This document shows positions 42,366 to 50,671 of a stretch of DNA of 64,000 bases, piece after piece. The notes below the pieces were generated by a model. It was given only the letters and a program-made list of their open reading frames with translations, did no database searches and was not told the DNA's origin. This DNA comes from Streptomyces sp. TRM68416. Its GTDB lineage: Bacteria > Actinomycetota > Actinomycetes > Streptomycetales > Streptomycetaceae. The position numbers were made by a program, and so were the translations under genes. The stretch is taken from contig NZ_JACVWU010000009.1 in assembly GCF_014596915.1 (NCBI RefSeq), forward strand, positions 62,001-126,000. The letters are read 5' to 3'. Positions within the stretch are counted from its first letter, which is position 1; every line of letters begins with the position of its first letter.

Positions 42366-42749
42366 CTATACGTCGAGCTGGTCGGCCACCGCGCGCAGCA
42401 GACCGGCGATCTTCTTGCCGGAGGCCTTGTCGGGGTAACGGCCCTTCTCCAGCATCGGTGTGATGTTCTCCAGCAGAGTCGTCAGGTCCTGCACGATGGA
42501 GGCCAGTTCGTCCGGCTTCTTGCGCTGCGCCGCCGCGACCGAGGGGGTCGGGTCGAGAATCGTGACGGAAAGGGCCTGGTCACCGCGTTGACCGGCGACG
42601 ACCCCGAACTCCACCCGCTGCCCCGGCTTCAGGGTCTCGACTCCGGCGGGGAGGACCGAGGAATGCACGAAGACGTCACCGCCGTCGTCGCGGGAGAGAA
42701 AGCCGAAGCCCTTCTCACTGTTGAACCACTTGACCTTGCCGGTAGGCAC
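42366..42749 (-). CDS. Cold-shock-domain protein with C-terminal extension
   Basis: 127-aa protein: an N-terminal cold-shock OB fold (MPTGKVKWFNSEKGFGFLSRDDGGDVFVHSSVLPAG, with RNP-like KGFGF and DVFVH) and a C-terminal extension from about residue 70 (KPDELASIVQDLTTLLENITPMLEKGRYPDKASGKKIAGLLRAVADQLDV) that is helical. Longer than the 67-aa CspA type, so likely a dedicated RNA-binding regulator. GTG at 42749 with GAGGACAG upstream. Follows mqnD convergently by 26 bp. Confidence 0.9.
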   Translation of the reverse strand: MPTGKVKWFNSEKGFGFLSRDDGGDVFVHSSVLPAGVETLKPGQRVEFGVVAGQRGDQALSVTILDPTPSVAAAQRKKPDELASIVQDLTTLLENITPMLEKGRYPDKASGKKIAGLLRAVADQLDV

Positions 42750-42914
42750 GTCTGTCCTCGTCCTCGTACTCGTCGGAAAACTGCTTCTGAAAACGGCTCT
42801 TGATAGCACTCGGGCGGGTCGACCATGACCCGCCGGTACCAAGGCTAATGGTCTTCGGGCGGGTGACAAGACGTCCCCCGGTTGTTCCTTCGGGCAGGGA
42901 ACTACCCTGGTCCG

Positions 42915-43172
42915 GTGCGTGACAAAACCCAAACGAATTCCGCCTCGCCCGGTGACCGACTGATCCGAGCCGGAGCGATCGTCTTCCTCGTCGGTACCGT
43001 GGCCACTCTCGTCACCGTGGCCCCGCTGCTGCTCGGAACGACGCCTTTTCCGACGTACATGTTCGTGCTGAGCATGCTCATGGGAGTCGGTTTCCTGATC
43101 GCGGGCGCGGGCGTGCTCCAGTCGATCGCGGCCGGAAGGCGGCAGGCGCGGGCCGGACGTCAGGCGCTGTAG
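42915..43172 (+). CDS. Small two-helix membrane protein
   Basis: 85-aa protein with helices AGAIVFLVGTVATLVTVAPLLL and MFVLSMLMGVGFLIAGAGVLQ and a basic tail. GTG at 42915 lies six bases after a TACCCT -10-like hexamer, with TTGTTC further up, so the transcript is probably leaderless. Its last 13 bp overlap the convergent HAD gene's 3' end. Function unknown. Confidence 0.72.
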   Translation: MRDKTQTNSASPGDRLIRAGAIVFLVGTVATLVTVAPLLLGTTPFPTYMFVLSMLMGVGFLIAGAGVLQSIAAGRRQARAGRQAL

Positions 43173-43795
43173 CCCGCCAGCCAGGCCGGGAAGTGCGTGA
43201 GGTCGGGCAGGACCACGTCCGCGCCCGCCGCGCTCAGCTCCTCGGCCGCGCAGGGGCCGGTCGCCACGGCCACCGACAGGGCCTGCGCCGTCCGGGCCCC
43301 GCGCACGTCACCGACGTGGTCGCCGACGTAGACGCCCGCGCCGTACTCGCGCAGCGCCTCGGCCTTCTGCTCGGCCCACAGGTCGCCGACGACCGCGTCG
43401 GGCTCGATGCCGAGGTGCTCCAGGTGCAGCTTGGCATTGGGCTCGTACTTGGCCGTCACGACGACGGCCCGTCCGCCCGCCGCGCGCACGGCCGCGATCG
43501 CCTCGGCCGCCCCGGCCATCGCGAGCGAGGGGGCGATGGCGTACTCCGGGTACATCGACCGGTACAGGTCGGCGATCTCCGCCACCCGCTCCGCCGGGAA
43601 CCAGTGCGCCAGCTCCTGCGCCAGCGGCGGCCCCAGCCGCGAGACCGCCAGGTCCGCGTCGACATAGGTCCCCGTGCGCTCGGTGAGCGCCGTGAAGGCG
43701 GCGTGGATGCCGGGGCGCGAGTCGATCAGGGTCATGTCGAGATCGAAACCGACGGTCAGCGGGCGTACGGACGCGGAGCGGGTCGTGGTGGCCAT
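43160..43795 (-). CDS. HAD-family phosphatase (PGP-like)
   Basis: 211-aa haloacid dehalogenase-type phosphatase. Motif I FDLDMTLIDSRPG near residue 18 (nucleophile and acid Asp), motif II VVVTAKYEPNAKLHLEHLGI, motif III with AEQKAEALREYGAGVYVGDHVGDVRGARTA, so catalytically complete. The ATG at 43795 is picked as it lies seven bases after CACAAT, a leaderless arrangement; an ATG at 43804 would add three residues. Close to phosphoglycolate phosphatases but substrate unproven. Overlaps the convergent membrane-protein gene by 13 bp. Confidence 0.85.
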   Translation of the reverse strand: MATTTRSASVRPLTVGFDLDMTLIDSRPGIHAAFTALTERTGTYVDADLAVSRLGPPLAQELAHWFPAERVAEIADLYRSMYPEYAIAPSLAMAGAAEAIAAVRAAGGRAVVVTAKYEPNAKLHLEHLGIEPDAVVGDLWAEQKAEALREYGAGVYVGDHVGDVRGARTAQALSVAVATGPCAAEELSAAGADVVLPDLTHFPAWLAGYSA

Positions 43796-43868
43796 ATGGG
43801 CCATTGTGCCCAGGCGCCCGGCCACGGCTGCGGCTGGGGATCTCCGACCGGGCAAGCCGGGCACGCCC

Positions 43869-44867
43869 TCACCGCTGCCGCTGCGATCTCCACACCAGGT
43901 ACAGCGCCGACGCCACCGCCGCGCCCCGCACCACCCACGGCCAGGTTCCGGCGACCGCGTCGCCCATCCCGTCCTCGGGGATCGGCGTGCCCCAGCGGCC
44001 GTCGGTGCGCCCCCACAGCCACACGACGCCCGCGGTGACGGCGAGGCCGGGGAGGACCAGGACCGCGCCCTTCTTCTCGGCGTCGGTCAGCCGCCGGGAG
44101 CCGTAGGCGATGAGCCAGCCGAGGATCAGGACCAGCAGGTTGCCGAGGACCGCGCCGGCGAGGAGGAGGGCGGCGGCCAGCAGCAGGAGCGGGTTGTTCC
44201 ACCCCTTCAGGCCGGCGGCCGACCGCGGGAGCAGCCTGCGGCGCCTGACGGGCTCGGCCTCCTCCTCGACGACGGCCGAGGGCTCCGGCGCCTTCGGCGT
44301 CTCCGGCTTCGGCTCCTCCCGCTGCTCCTTCGGCGGCGGAGGCTTGAGCAGCTCCGGGATCTCCACGCCGCCGACGAACCCCGGCACCTCGTCCCGGATC
44401 CCGCCCCCGCCCCCGCCCCCGAACGGGCTGCCGTCCACCCGCCACCAGTCCGGCTGCGCCGCGCTGTCGCCCAGCTCGTCCGCCTTGGCGAGATGCGGCG
44501 GCGACGGCGCGTCGGCGGGCGACGCGGTGTCCTCGGCCGGCCGCGGCCTCGGCACGATCCGCCGCAGCCCCTTGCGCTCCCCCTGCGCGGCAGGCTGTAC
44601 GGGTACGGAGGCGGCCGGTGTCACGGGCGCAGCGCCGCCGCTCCCCCCGGCCGCCGTGACGACGTCGTCGGGGCTGCCCAGGCGGTCGATGATCCGGCGG
44701 ACGGCGGCGGGACTGTCGACGGCCACCTTCGCGCGACGCCGGTCGATCTCATTGCGCAGCTCCGACACCAGCCGCATCCGCGTGGCCGACGGCAACTGCC
44801 GCTGCTGCGCCACGTCACCGACGCGGCTGAGATACTCGTAGACGACCTGATCGCTCTCAATACCCAC
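43869..44867 (-). CDS. Membrane protein with helical N-terminal and proline-rich linker
   Basis: 332-aa protein. Residues 1-75 form a helical, HAAS-like cytoplasmic segment (VVYEYLSRVGDVAQQRQLPSATRMRLVSELRNEIDRRRAKVAVDSPAAVRRIIDRLGSPDDVV), then a long Pro/Glu-rich linker, then four or so helices (NPLLLLAAALLLAGAVLGNLLVLILGWLIAYG; AVLVLPGLAVTAGVVWLWG; VVRGAAVASALYLVW). GTG at 44867 with a GGAGGGA. HAAS modules often pair with PadR regulators, but none is next to it here. Function unknown. Confidence 0.75.
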   Translation of the reverse strand: MGIESDQVVYEYLSRVGDVAQQRQLPSATRMRLVSELRNEIDRRRAKVAVDSPAAVRRIIDRLGSPDDVVTAAGGSGGAAPVTPAASVPVQPAAQGERKGLRRIVPRPRPAEDTASPADAPSPPHLAKADELGDSAAQPDWWRVDGSPFGGGGGGGIRDEVPGFVGGVEIPELLKPPPPKEQREEPKPETPKAPEPSAVVEEEAEPVRRRRLLPRSAAGLKGWNNPLLLLAAALLLAGAVLGNLLVLILGWLIAYGSRRLTDAEKKGAVLVLPGLAVTAGVVWLWGRTDGRWGTPIPEDGMGDAVAGTWPWVVRGAAVASALYLVWRSQRQR

Positions 44868-44942
44868 GAAGTCCCTCCGGGGGTCGGTGCGTTGAAATCC
44901 CGCCGGATGACGGTATCGCGTCGACGCGGGTGGCTTGTTCGG

Positions 44943-45031
44943 TGCAGGGCCGCATTACTCAGCCCGTCCGGCGTTTGAGGACGAGGCCGTTCAGGCCGAA
45001 GCGGGGGTCTGGGGGCGCAGCCCCCAGGGAC
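44943..45031 (-). repeat. Dispersed ~90-bp Streptomyces element, copy A
   Basis: The reverse complement matches 52770-52861 over nearly its whole length (shared blocks CTCGTCCTCAAACGCCGGAC, TGGGGGCTG, ATGCGGCCCTGC). It holds a CTGGGGG/CCCCCAG hairpin. It lies between the 332-aa membrane protein and the XPB partner gene. Similar elements are frequent between Streptomyces genes. Confidence 0.9.
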
Positions 45032-45103
45032 GCGCACGCACCCCCGCCCGGCCGCACCGCACCACGGCCGACCCGTCGGAGACAACCCGCTACCGTGGGT
45101 CGG

Positions 45104-47620
45104 ATGAGCGACCCGGCACCCCCGCCCCGTTCCCTCGCGGAAGCGCTCCGCGCGCGGGACGACGCCTCCCTGGCCGTGCTGCTGCGCAGCCGCCCCGACC
45201 TCATCACCCCCGTCCCGACGGACCTGACGCAGCTCGCGACGCGCGCCGGCACGCGCGCGTCGGTCGTGCGGGCGCTGGAGCGGCTGGACCGGTTCGCCGT
45301 GCAGACGGCGGAGGCGCTGGCCGTGGCGCCGGACCCGGCGACGTACGAGGAGCTGCTCGGCCTGATGGCGGGCGACGAGGGCGACGCCACCGTCACCGGA
45401 GCGCTCCCGCACGCCCTGGGCACCCTCCGCGCGCAGGCCCTCGTCTGGGGTGCCGACGACCGCCTGCGCCTCGTCCGCACCGCCCGCGAACTGCTGGCGC
45501 CCTCGCCGCAGCACCCGTCCCCGACGGGGCTCGGGCCGACGGTGCAGGAGGCGACGGCGGGCATGTCGCCGGGGCGGGTGCAGGAGATCGTCGCCGCGGC
45601 CGGGCTGCCCTCGACGCACGACGCCGTGTCCGCCGTGGCCTCGCTCACCGGCCTCTTCACCGACCGGCGGCGCATGACGGCACTGCTCGCCGACGCCCCC
45701 GAGGAGTCCCTGGAGGCGCTGTCGCGGCTGGTCTGGGGGCCGCCGTACGGGCAGGTCACCGCCGATCCGGCACCCCGGCTGCGCTGGCTGCTGGACCGCG
45801 GTCTGCTGCTGCCGACGACGCCCGGCACGGTCGTACTGCCCCGTGAGGTGGCCCTGCATCTGCGGGCCGGCCGCGCGCACCGGACGACCGAGCCGTTGCC
45901 GCCCGCCGTGGAGGTCGCGGCGACCCACCGTCCACAGGCTGTGGACGCGACGGCGGCCGGGCAGGCCTTCACCGCGCTGGCGACCGTCGAGGAGCTGCTG
46001 AAGGACTGGGACGAGGGCGGCCCCGCGGTGCTGCGGGCGGGCGGGCTGAGCGTCCGCGACCTCAAGCGCACCGCCGTCGCCCTGGACGTCGCCGAGCCGG
46101 TGGCCGCGTTCTGGGTCGAGCTCGCCTACGCGGCCGGCCTGATCGCCTCCGACGGCGAGGCCGACGAGCGGTACGCGGCCACCCCCGCCTACGACGAGTG
46201 GCTGGAGCAGCCCCCGGACCGGCGCTGGGCGCGGCTGGCGGAGGCCTGGCTGACCGCGACGCGGACGGCCGGACTGGTCGGCGGCCGGGACGCCAAGGAC
46301 CGCACGCTGTCGGCGCTCGGCCCCGGCCTCGACCGCTCCGCCGCACCCGAGGTACGGCACCGGGTACTGACGCTGCTGGCCGGGCTGCCGGAGGGCGCGG
46401 CCCCGGCCGCCGAGTCCGTGCAGGCCCGCCTGCACTGGGAACGCCCGCAGCGCCGCGAGGAGGACCTGCGCTCCCGGCTCGCCCGGTGGACGCTGGACGA
46501 GGCCGAGCTGCTGGGCGTCACGGGCCGCGGCGCGCTCTCGTCCCACGGGCGGGCGCTGCTCGGGGCCCCCGCCGCGCGCACCGCGGACGAGACCCCGAAG
46601 GACGGCCCCGGCGACAAACTCCCCGTCCACCACGTGCCGCACCGCATGCCGCCCCACCCGCAACCCCTGTCACCCCCCGAGCAGGCCGCCGCCACCGCCG
46701 CCCGGCTGCTCGCCCCCCTCCTGCCCGAACCCCTCGACCACGTCCTGCTCCAGGCCGACCTGACGGCGGTCGCCCCCGGCCCGCTCAAGCGCCCGTTGGC
46801 CGCCGTGCTGGGCGTGCTCGCGGACGTGGAGTCCAAGGGCGGCGCGACGGTGTACCGCTTCACGCCCGGTTCGGTACGGCGTGCCCTGGACGCCGGCCAG
46901 TCCGCGTCCGACCTGCACGCCTTCCTCGCCGCGCACTCCCGTACGCCGGTCCCGCAGCCGCTGTCGTACCTGATCGACGACGTGGCCCGCAGGCACGGCC
47001 ATCTGCGCGTGGGCGCGGCCTCCGCGTACGTCCGCTGCGACGACGACGCGATGCTGAACGAGATCCTCGCCGACAAGCGCGCCGCCGGCCTGCGCCTGCG
47101 CCGGCTGGCCCCGACCGTGCTGGCCGCGCAGGCCGACCCGGCGGCCCTGCTGGAGGGCCTGCGCGCGATGGGCTTCGCGCCGGCCGCCGAGTCCGCCGAG
47201 GGCGACGTCCTGATCACCCGCGCCCACGCCCACCGCACCCCGCCGCGCACGCCCCCCGAGCCCGTCCCCGACGGCCCGCCGGTCCCGGACGCCACGCTCC
47301 TGACGGCCGCGATCCGCGCCATCCGCGCGGGCGACGCCGCCTCCACCACCCCCCGCAAGGAGACGACCCCCGCCCGCACGGACGGCGCCCTCCCCCGCAC
47401 CAGCCCCGCCGAGACCCTCGCCACCATGCAGGCCGCCGTCCTGACCGGCGAGCCGGTCTGGATCGGCTACGTCAACGCCGAGGGCGCCGCCAGCCAGCGC
47501 GTCATCGCCCCCGTCCGCGTCGAGGGCGGCTTCGTCACGGCCTACGACCACACGGCGGACGAGGTACGGACGTATCCCCTGCACCGGATCACGGGGGTGG
47601 CGGAGCTGGCGGACGACTGA
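45104..47620 (+). CDS. XPB-associated protein with Helicase_C_3 and WYL-like domains
   Basis: 838-aa protein like mycobacterial Rv0862c, whose gene is next to XPB (ercc3). N-terminal winged-helix/helical part (LTQLATRAGTRASVVRALERLDRFAVQTAEALAVAPD), middle repeats of winged-helix-like segments, then a Helicase_C_3/XPB_N-like region with LSYLIDDVARRHGHLRVGAASAYVRCDDDAMLNEILADKRAAGLRLRRLAPTVLAAQAD, and at about 780-838 a WYL-type module (VWIGYVNAEGAASQRVIAPVRVEGGFVTAYDHTADEVRTYPLHRITGV). Lacks ATPase motifs itself, so likely a regulatory or targeting subunit for XPB in DNA repair. ATG at 45104. Confidence 0.85.
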   Translation: MSDPAPPPRSLAEALRARDDASLAVLLRSRPDLITPVPTDLTQLATRAGTRASVVRALERLDRFAVQTAEALAVAPDPATYEELLGLMAGDEGDATVTGALPHALGTLRAQALVWGADDRLRLVRTARELLAPSPQHPSPTGLGPTVQEATAGMSPGRVQEIVAAAGLPSTHDAVSAVASLTGLFTDRRRMTALLADAPEESLEALSRLVWGPPYGQVTADPAPRLRWLLDRGLLLPTTPGTVVLPREVALHLRAGRAHRTTEPLPPAVEVAATHRPQAVDATAAGQAFTALATVEELLKDWDEGGPAVLRAGGLSVRDLKRTAVALDVAEPVAAFWVELAYAAGLIASDGEADERYAATPAYDEWLEQPPDRRWARLAEAWLTATRTAGLVGGRDAKDRTLSALGPGLDRSAAPEVRHRVLTLLAGLPEGAAPAAESVQARLHWERPQRREEDLRSRLARWTLDEAELLGVTGRGALSSHGRALLGAPAARTADETPKDGPGDKLPVHHVPHRMPPHPQPLSPPEQAAATAARLLAPLLPEPLDHVLLQADLTAVAPGPLKRPLAAVLGVLADVESKGGATVYRFTPGSVRRALDAGQSASDLHAFLAAHSRTPVPQPLSYLIDDVARRHGHLRVGAASAYVRCDDDAMLNEILADKRAAGLRLRRLAPTVLAAQADPAALLEGLRAMGFAPAAESAEGDVLITRAHAHRTPPRTPPEPVPDGPPVPDATLLTAAIRAIRAGDAASTTPRKETTPARTDGALPRTSPAETLATMQAAVLTGEPVWIGYVNAEGAASQRVIAPVRVEGGFVTAYDHTADEVRTYPLHRITGVAELADD

Positions 47621-47681
47621 GGGCCTGCCCGGCAGGTGACCTGCCCGACAGGTCTCCGGCGACGGGGAGCCCGCCGCCCAG

Positions 47682-47699
47682 CCGGGCATCCTTGCCCGG
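47682..47699. terminator. Small terminator hairpin
   Basis: CCGGGCA/TGCCCGG stem with loop TCCT between convergent genes (stops at 47620 and 47724). The same gap holds a repeated CCTGCCCGRCAGGT. Confidence 0.5.
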
Positions 47700-47723
47700 G
47701 CGACCCTGGCCGACGGCCCCGTG

Positions 47724-48275
47724 TCAGCAGGCGCCGACCGGGGCGTTCGCCGGTAGCCGGAAATGGGCTCGGGCCGCCGCCTCCAAGGTTTCGGACGACA
47801 TCGGGTCCTCGGCCGCGGACTCGGCGAGGAGACCGAAGCGGGACCGGGTCCACTCCGCGTATCCGGCGCCGTCGGGCGGCTGCTCCCGCGAGACGACCCG
47901 GTAGCCGCCGTCGGCCGCCCGCTCAAGCCGCACGACCTGCGGATACCGCCCGCCGCTGCACTCCACCAGGGCCTCGTCCCGCGCCCCGTACTCCATGCAC
48001 AGCGTGTTGACGCCCGCCCGCACCTGCCCGTCGCGCTCGTCCAGCTGCAGGGCCTCCGCCCGGCAGAACCAGCGCGCCCCGATCCCCGGCACGGTCTCCC
48101 CGTACCCGCTCCCCCGCGAGTCCGCGGCGAGCCGCGCCTCTATCACCGGCCGCACCTCGCCCCACAACCGCTCGTCGACCCCGGCGGCCGACCACATCGC
48201 CCAGGCCCCGGCCGCCACGAGCACCCCCACCGCTCCCCCACCGGTCACCCAGCCGCGCACCGACAGCCCCGCCAT
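47724..48275 (-). CDS. Membrane-anchored hypothetical protein inserted between the XPB genes
   Basis: 183-aa protein on the opposite strand: N-terminal helix GGGAVGVLVAAGAWAMW, then an extracellular domain with GARWFCRAEALQLDERDGQVRAGVNTLCMEYGARDEALVECSGGRYPQVVRLERAADGGYRVVSREQPPDG containing three cysteines, and a helical tail ending VGAC. ATG at 48275 with GGGAGGGG upstream. No family recognised. It splits the XPB partner from XPB, which are adjacent in mycobacteria. Confidence 0.7.
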   Translation of the reverse strand: MAGLSVRGWVTGGGAVGVLVAAGAWAMWSAAGVDERLWGEVRPVIEARLAADSRGSGYGETVPGIGARWFCRAEALQLDERDGQVRAGVNTLCMEYGARDEALVECSGGRYPQVVRLERAADGGYRVVSREQPPDGAGYAEWTRSRFGLLAESAAEDPMSSETLEAAARAHFRLPANAPVGAC

Positions 48276-48474
48276 ACCGCCCACCGCCCCTCCCCGCACC
48301 ACACCCCCGTGTGCCGCTCGTCCGATCAGACGGTCGAGGACTGCCCGGGGTTGCCCCCGCCGCACCTCAGCGCTGAACCGGGTTCCCGTGGGTCGCGGAG
48401 CTCACGGACGCCTGAGCCCGATCGGCCGCGGTTGAGGCACACTGGACGTTTGGCCGTGCGGAAGGGATGCGTAC

Positions 48475-50118
48475 GTGAACGGACCGCTGATCGTCCAGTC
48501 GGACAAGACCCTGCTCCTGGAGGTCGACCACGAGCAGGCCGACGAGTGCCGTCGGGCCATCGCGCCGTTCGCGGAGCTGGAGCGGGCGCCCGAGCACATC
48601 CACACCTACCGGGTGACCCCGCTGGGGCTGTGGAACGCGCGGGCGGCCGGGCACGACGCCGAGCAGGTCGTGGACGCGCTCGTGCAGTTCAGCCGGTATC
48701 CGGTGCCGCACGCGCTGCTGGTCGACATCGCCGAGACGATGGACCGGTACGGCAGGCTGACCCTGTCCAAGCACCCCGCGCACGGGCTGGTGCTGACCAC
48801 CACCGACCGGCCGGTGCTGGAGGAGGTGCTGCGGTCCAAGCGGATCGCGCCGCTCGTGGGCGCCCGGATCGATCCGGACACGGTCGTCGTGCACCCCTCC
48901 GAGCGCGGGCAGATCAAGCAGACCCTGCTGAAGCTGGGCTGGCCCGCCGAGGACCTCGCCGGGTACGTCGACGGCGAGGCGCACCCGATCGAGCTGGCCG
49001 AGGACGGCTGGGCGCTCCGGCCGTACCAGAAACAGGCCGTGGAGAACTTCTGGCACGGCGGCAGCGGGGTCGTGGTCCTGCCCTGCGGTGCCGGGAAGAC
49101 GCTGGTCGGGGCCGGTTCCATGGCCCAGGCCAAGTCGACGACGCTCATCCTCGTCACCAACACCGTCTCCGCGCGGCAGTGGAAGCACGAGCTGGTGAAG
49201 CGGACCTCGCTGACCGAGGACGAGATCGGCGAGTACAGCGGGACGAAGAAGGAGATCCGGCCCGTCACCATCGCCACCTACCAGGTGCTGACGACCCGGC
49301 GGAAGGGCGTCTACCCGCACCTGGAGCTGTTCGACTCCCGGGACTGGGGGCTGATCGTCTACGACGAGGTGCACCTGCTGCCCGCGCCCGTGTTCAAGTT
49401 CACGGCGGACCTCCAGGCCCGGCGGCGGCTGGGGCTCACGGCGACCCTGGTGCGGGAGGACGGGCGGGAGTCCGACGTGTTCTCGCTCATCGGGCCCAAG
49501 CGGTTCGACGCGCCCTGGAAGGAGATCGAGGCGCAGGGGTACATCGCGCCCGCCGACTGCGTCGAGGTCCGGGTGAACCTGACGGACTCCGAGCGGCTGG
49601 CGTACGCCACCGCCGAGGCCGAGGAGAAGTACCGCTTCTGTGCCACGACCGCGACGAAGCGGAAGGTCACGGAGGCGATCGTGCGGCGGTTCGCGGGCCA
49701 GCAGATCCTCGTCATCGGGCAGTACATCGACCAGCTCGACGAACTGGGCGAGCATCTGAACGCCCCCGTCATCAAGGGCGAGACCTCCAACGCCCAGCGC
49801 GAGAGGCTCTTCGACGCCTTCCGTGAGGGCGAGATCAGTGTGCTGGTCGTGTCGAAGGTGGCGAACTTCTCCATCGACCTGCCGGAGGCGACGGTCGCCG
49901 TCCAGGTGTCGGGCACCTTCGGGTCACGCCAGGAGGAGGCCCAGCGGCTGGGACGGGTGCTGCGGCCGAAGTCGGACGGCCACCAGGCGCACTTCTACTC
50001 CGTCGTCGCCCGGGACACCATCGACCAGGACTTCGCCGCCCATCGCCAGCGCTTCCTGGCGGAGCAGGGGTACGCGTACCGGATCATGGACGCGGACGAG
50101 CTCCTCGCGGAGAGCTGA
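48475..50118 (+). CDS. DNA repair helicase XPB
   Basis: 547-aa superfamily 2 helicase, bacterial XPB/Ercc3 type; a 3'-5' DNA helicase thought to serve nucleotide excision repair or transcription-linked repair. N-terminal damage-recognition-like domain (LIVQSDKTLLLEVDHEQADECRRAIAPFAELERAPEHIHTYRVTPLGLWNARAAG), Walker A PCGAGKTLVG near 202, DEVH at about 295 in VYDEVHLLPA, motif III LGLTATLVREDGRESDV, and motif VI QEEAQRLGRVLRPK. GTG at 48475 with GGAAGGGA. Followed by a duplicated 20-bp hairpin element. Confidence 0.93.
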   Translation: MNGPLIVQSDKTLLLEVDHEQADECRRAIAPFAELERAPEHIHTYRVTPLGLWNARAAGHDAEQVVDALVQFSRYPVPHALLVDIAETMDRYGRLTLSKHPAHGLVLTTTDRPVLEEVLRSKRIAPLVGARIDPDTVVVHPSERGQIKQTLLKLGWPAEDLAGYVDGEAHPIELAEDGWALRPYQKQAVENFWHGGSGVVVLPCGAGKTLVGAGSMAQAKSTTLILVTNTVSARQWKHELVKRTSLTEDEIGEYSGTKKEIRPVTIATYQVLTTRRKGVYPHLELFDSRDWGLIVYDEVHLLPAPVFKFTADLQARRRLGLTATLVREDGRESDVFSLIGPKRFDAPWKEIEAQGYIAPADCVEVRVNLTDSERLAYATAEAEEKYRFCATTATKRKVTEAIVRRFAGQQILVIGQYIDQLDELGEHLNAPVIKGETSNAQRERLFDAFREGEISVLVVSKVANFSIDLPEATVAVQVSGTFGSRQEEAQRLGRVLRPKSDGHQAHFYSVVARDTIDQDFAAHRQRFLAEQGYAYRIMDADELLAES

Positions 50119-50122
50119 GGCG

Positions 50123-50178
50123 ACGACGCCCGGGGCGTCACTCGCGAGGGCTGGGGCTACGACGCCCGGGGCGTCACT
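50123..50178. repeat. 20-bp direct repeat with hairpins at the XPB 3' end
   Basis: ACGACGCCCGGGGCGTCACT occurs twice, at 50123-50142 and 50159-50178, 36 bp apart. Each holds a GACGCC/GGCGTC hairpin. The first is right after the XPB stop; the second contains the stop (50174-50176) of the convergent 60-aa gene. It looks like a duplicated bidirectional terminator. Confidence 0.9.
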
Positions 50179-50356
50179 TGCGGCGCACGCCCGCTTCCTC
50201 GGCGTACTCGCCGAGGACGACTACGTCGAAGGCGGCGCCGACGAAGACGCGGATCGCACGCACGGCGTCGCCCAGGCGGTGGTGGTGGCTGCCGAGGACC
50301 GGGCTGGCGCCGGAGGCCGGGCGGCCGGGGGCTGGGTTGATGGTTGCTGCGCTCAT
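50174..50356 (-). CDS. Small conserved hypothetical protein
   Basis: 60-aa protein: N-terminal Pro/Ala segment (MSAATINPAPGRPASGASPVLG), then a likely folded part HHHRLGDAVRAIRVFVGAAFDVVVLGEYAEEAGVRRK. This C-terminal pattern recurs in small Streptomyces proteins. ATG at 50356. Its upstream 315 bp is shared with the divergent HelD gene. Function unknown. Confidence 0.7.
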   Translation of the reverse strand: MSAATINPAPGRPASGASPVLGSHHHRLGDAVRAIRVFVGAAFDVVVLGEYAEEAGVRRK

Positions 50357-50671
50357 GTCTCCATGGTGGATTCCCGGACATAAAGGGGGCATCGGCCCGG
50401 AGGGCGAACCGGTCCGCCGACGCGTAATACCCGGGAGGGAGGCGCCCCGTCAGGGAGGAGGGGGCGGGCTCCGGGCGTCCCCTAGGGGACGCCCGGCGGG
50501 ATAATTCGTTGGCCTGCGTCCGGCCCGCTCACCTAGAATCTCCGCTCTTGCCCGCCTCCCTCTCGGAGTGCCGCCGCCCGGACGGAAACCGGACGGCTTC
50601 TCACGGCGCCCGTACGGCACGTGTCCGTACCGGAGCGTCCTCCTTCCCGCAGGTCTTCCGGAGGCATTCCC
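50357..50671. other. 315-bp intergenic region upstream of HelD
   Basis: No gene seen. Contains the 26-bp perfect palindrome at 50471-50496, a promoter-like CTAGAAT at 50531-50537, and a GGAGG ribosome site at 50659-50665 just before the HelD GTG. No tRNA or small RNA recognised. Confidence 0.6.
50471..50496. promoter_or_regulatory. 26-bp perfect palindrome upstream of HelD
   Basis: Each 13-base arm is CCGGGCGTCCCCT; the centre is CTAG. It lies upstream of both divergent genes and about 35 bp before a TAGAAT -10-like hexamer, so an operator is more likely than a terminator. Confidence 0.6.

Noticed and set aside
44943..45103. Extra coding sequence upstream of the XPB partner gene
   Set aside because: The open frame there is only the dispersed element read in frame; the conserved protein starts at 45104.
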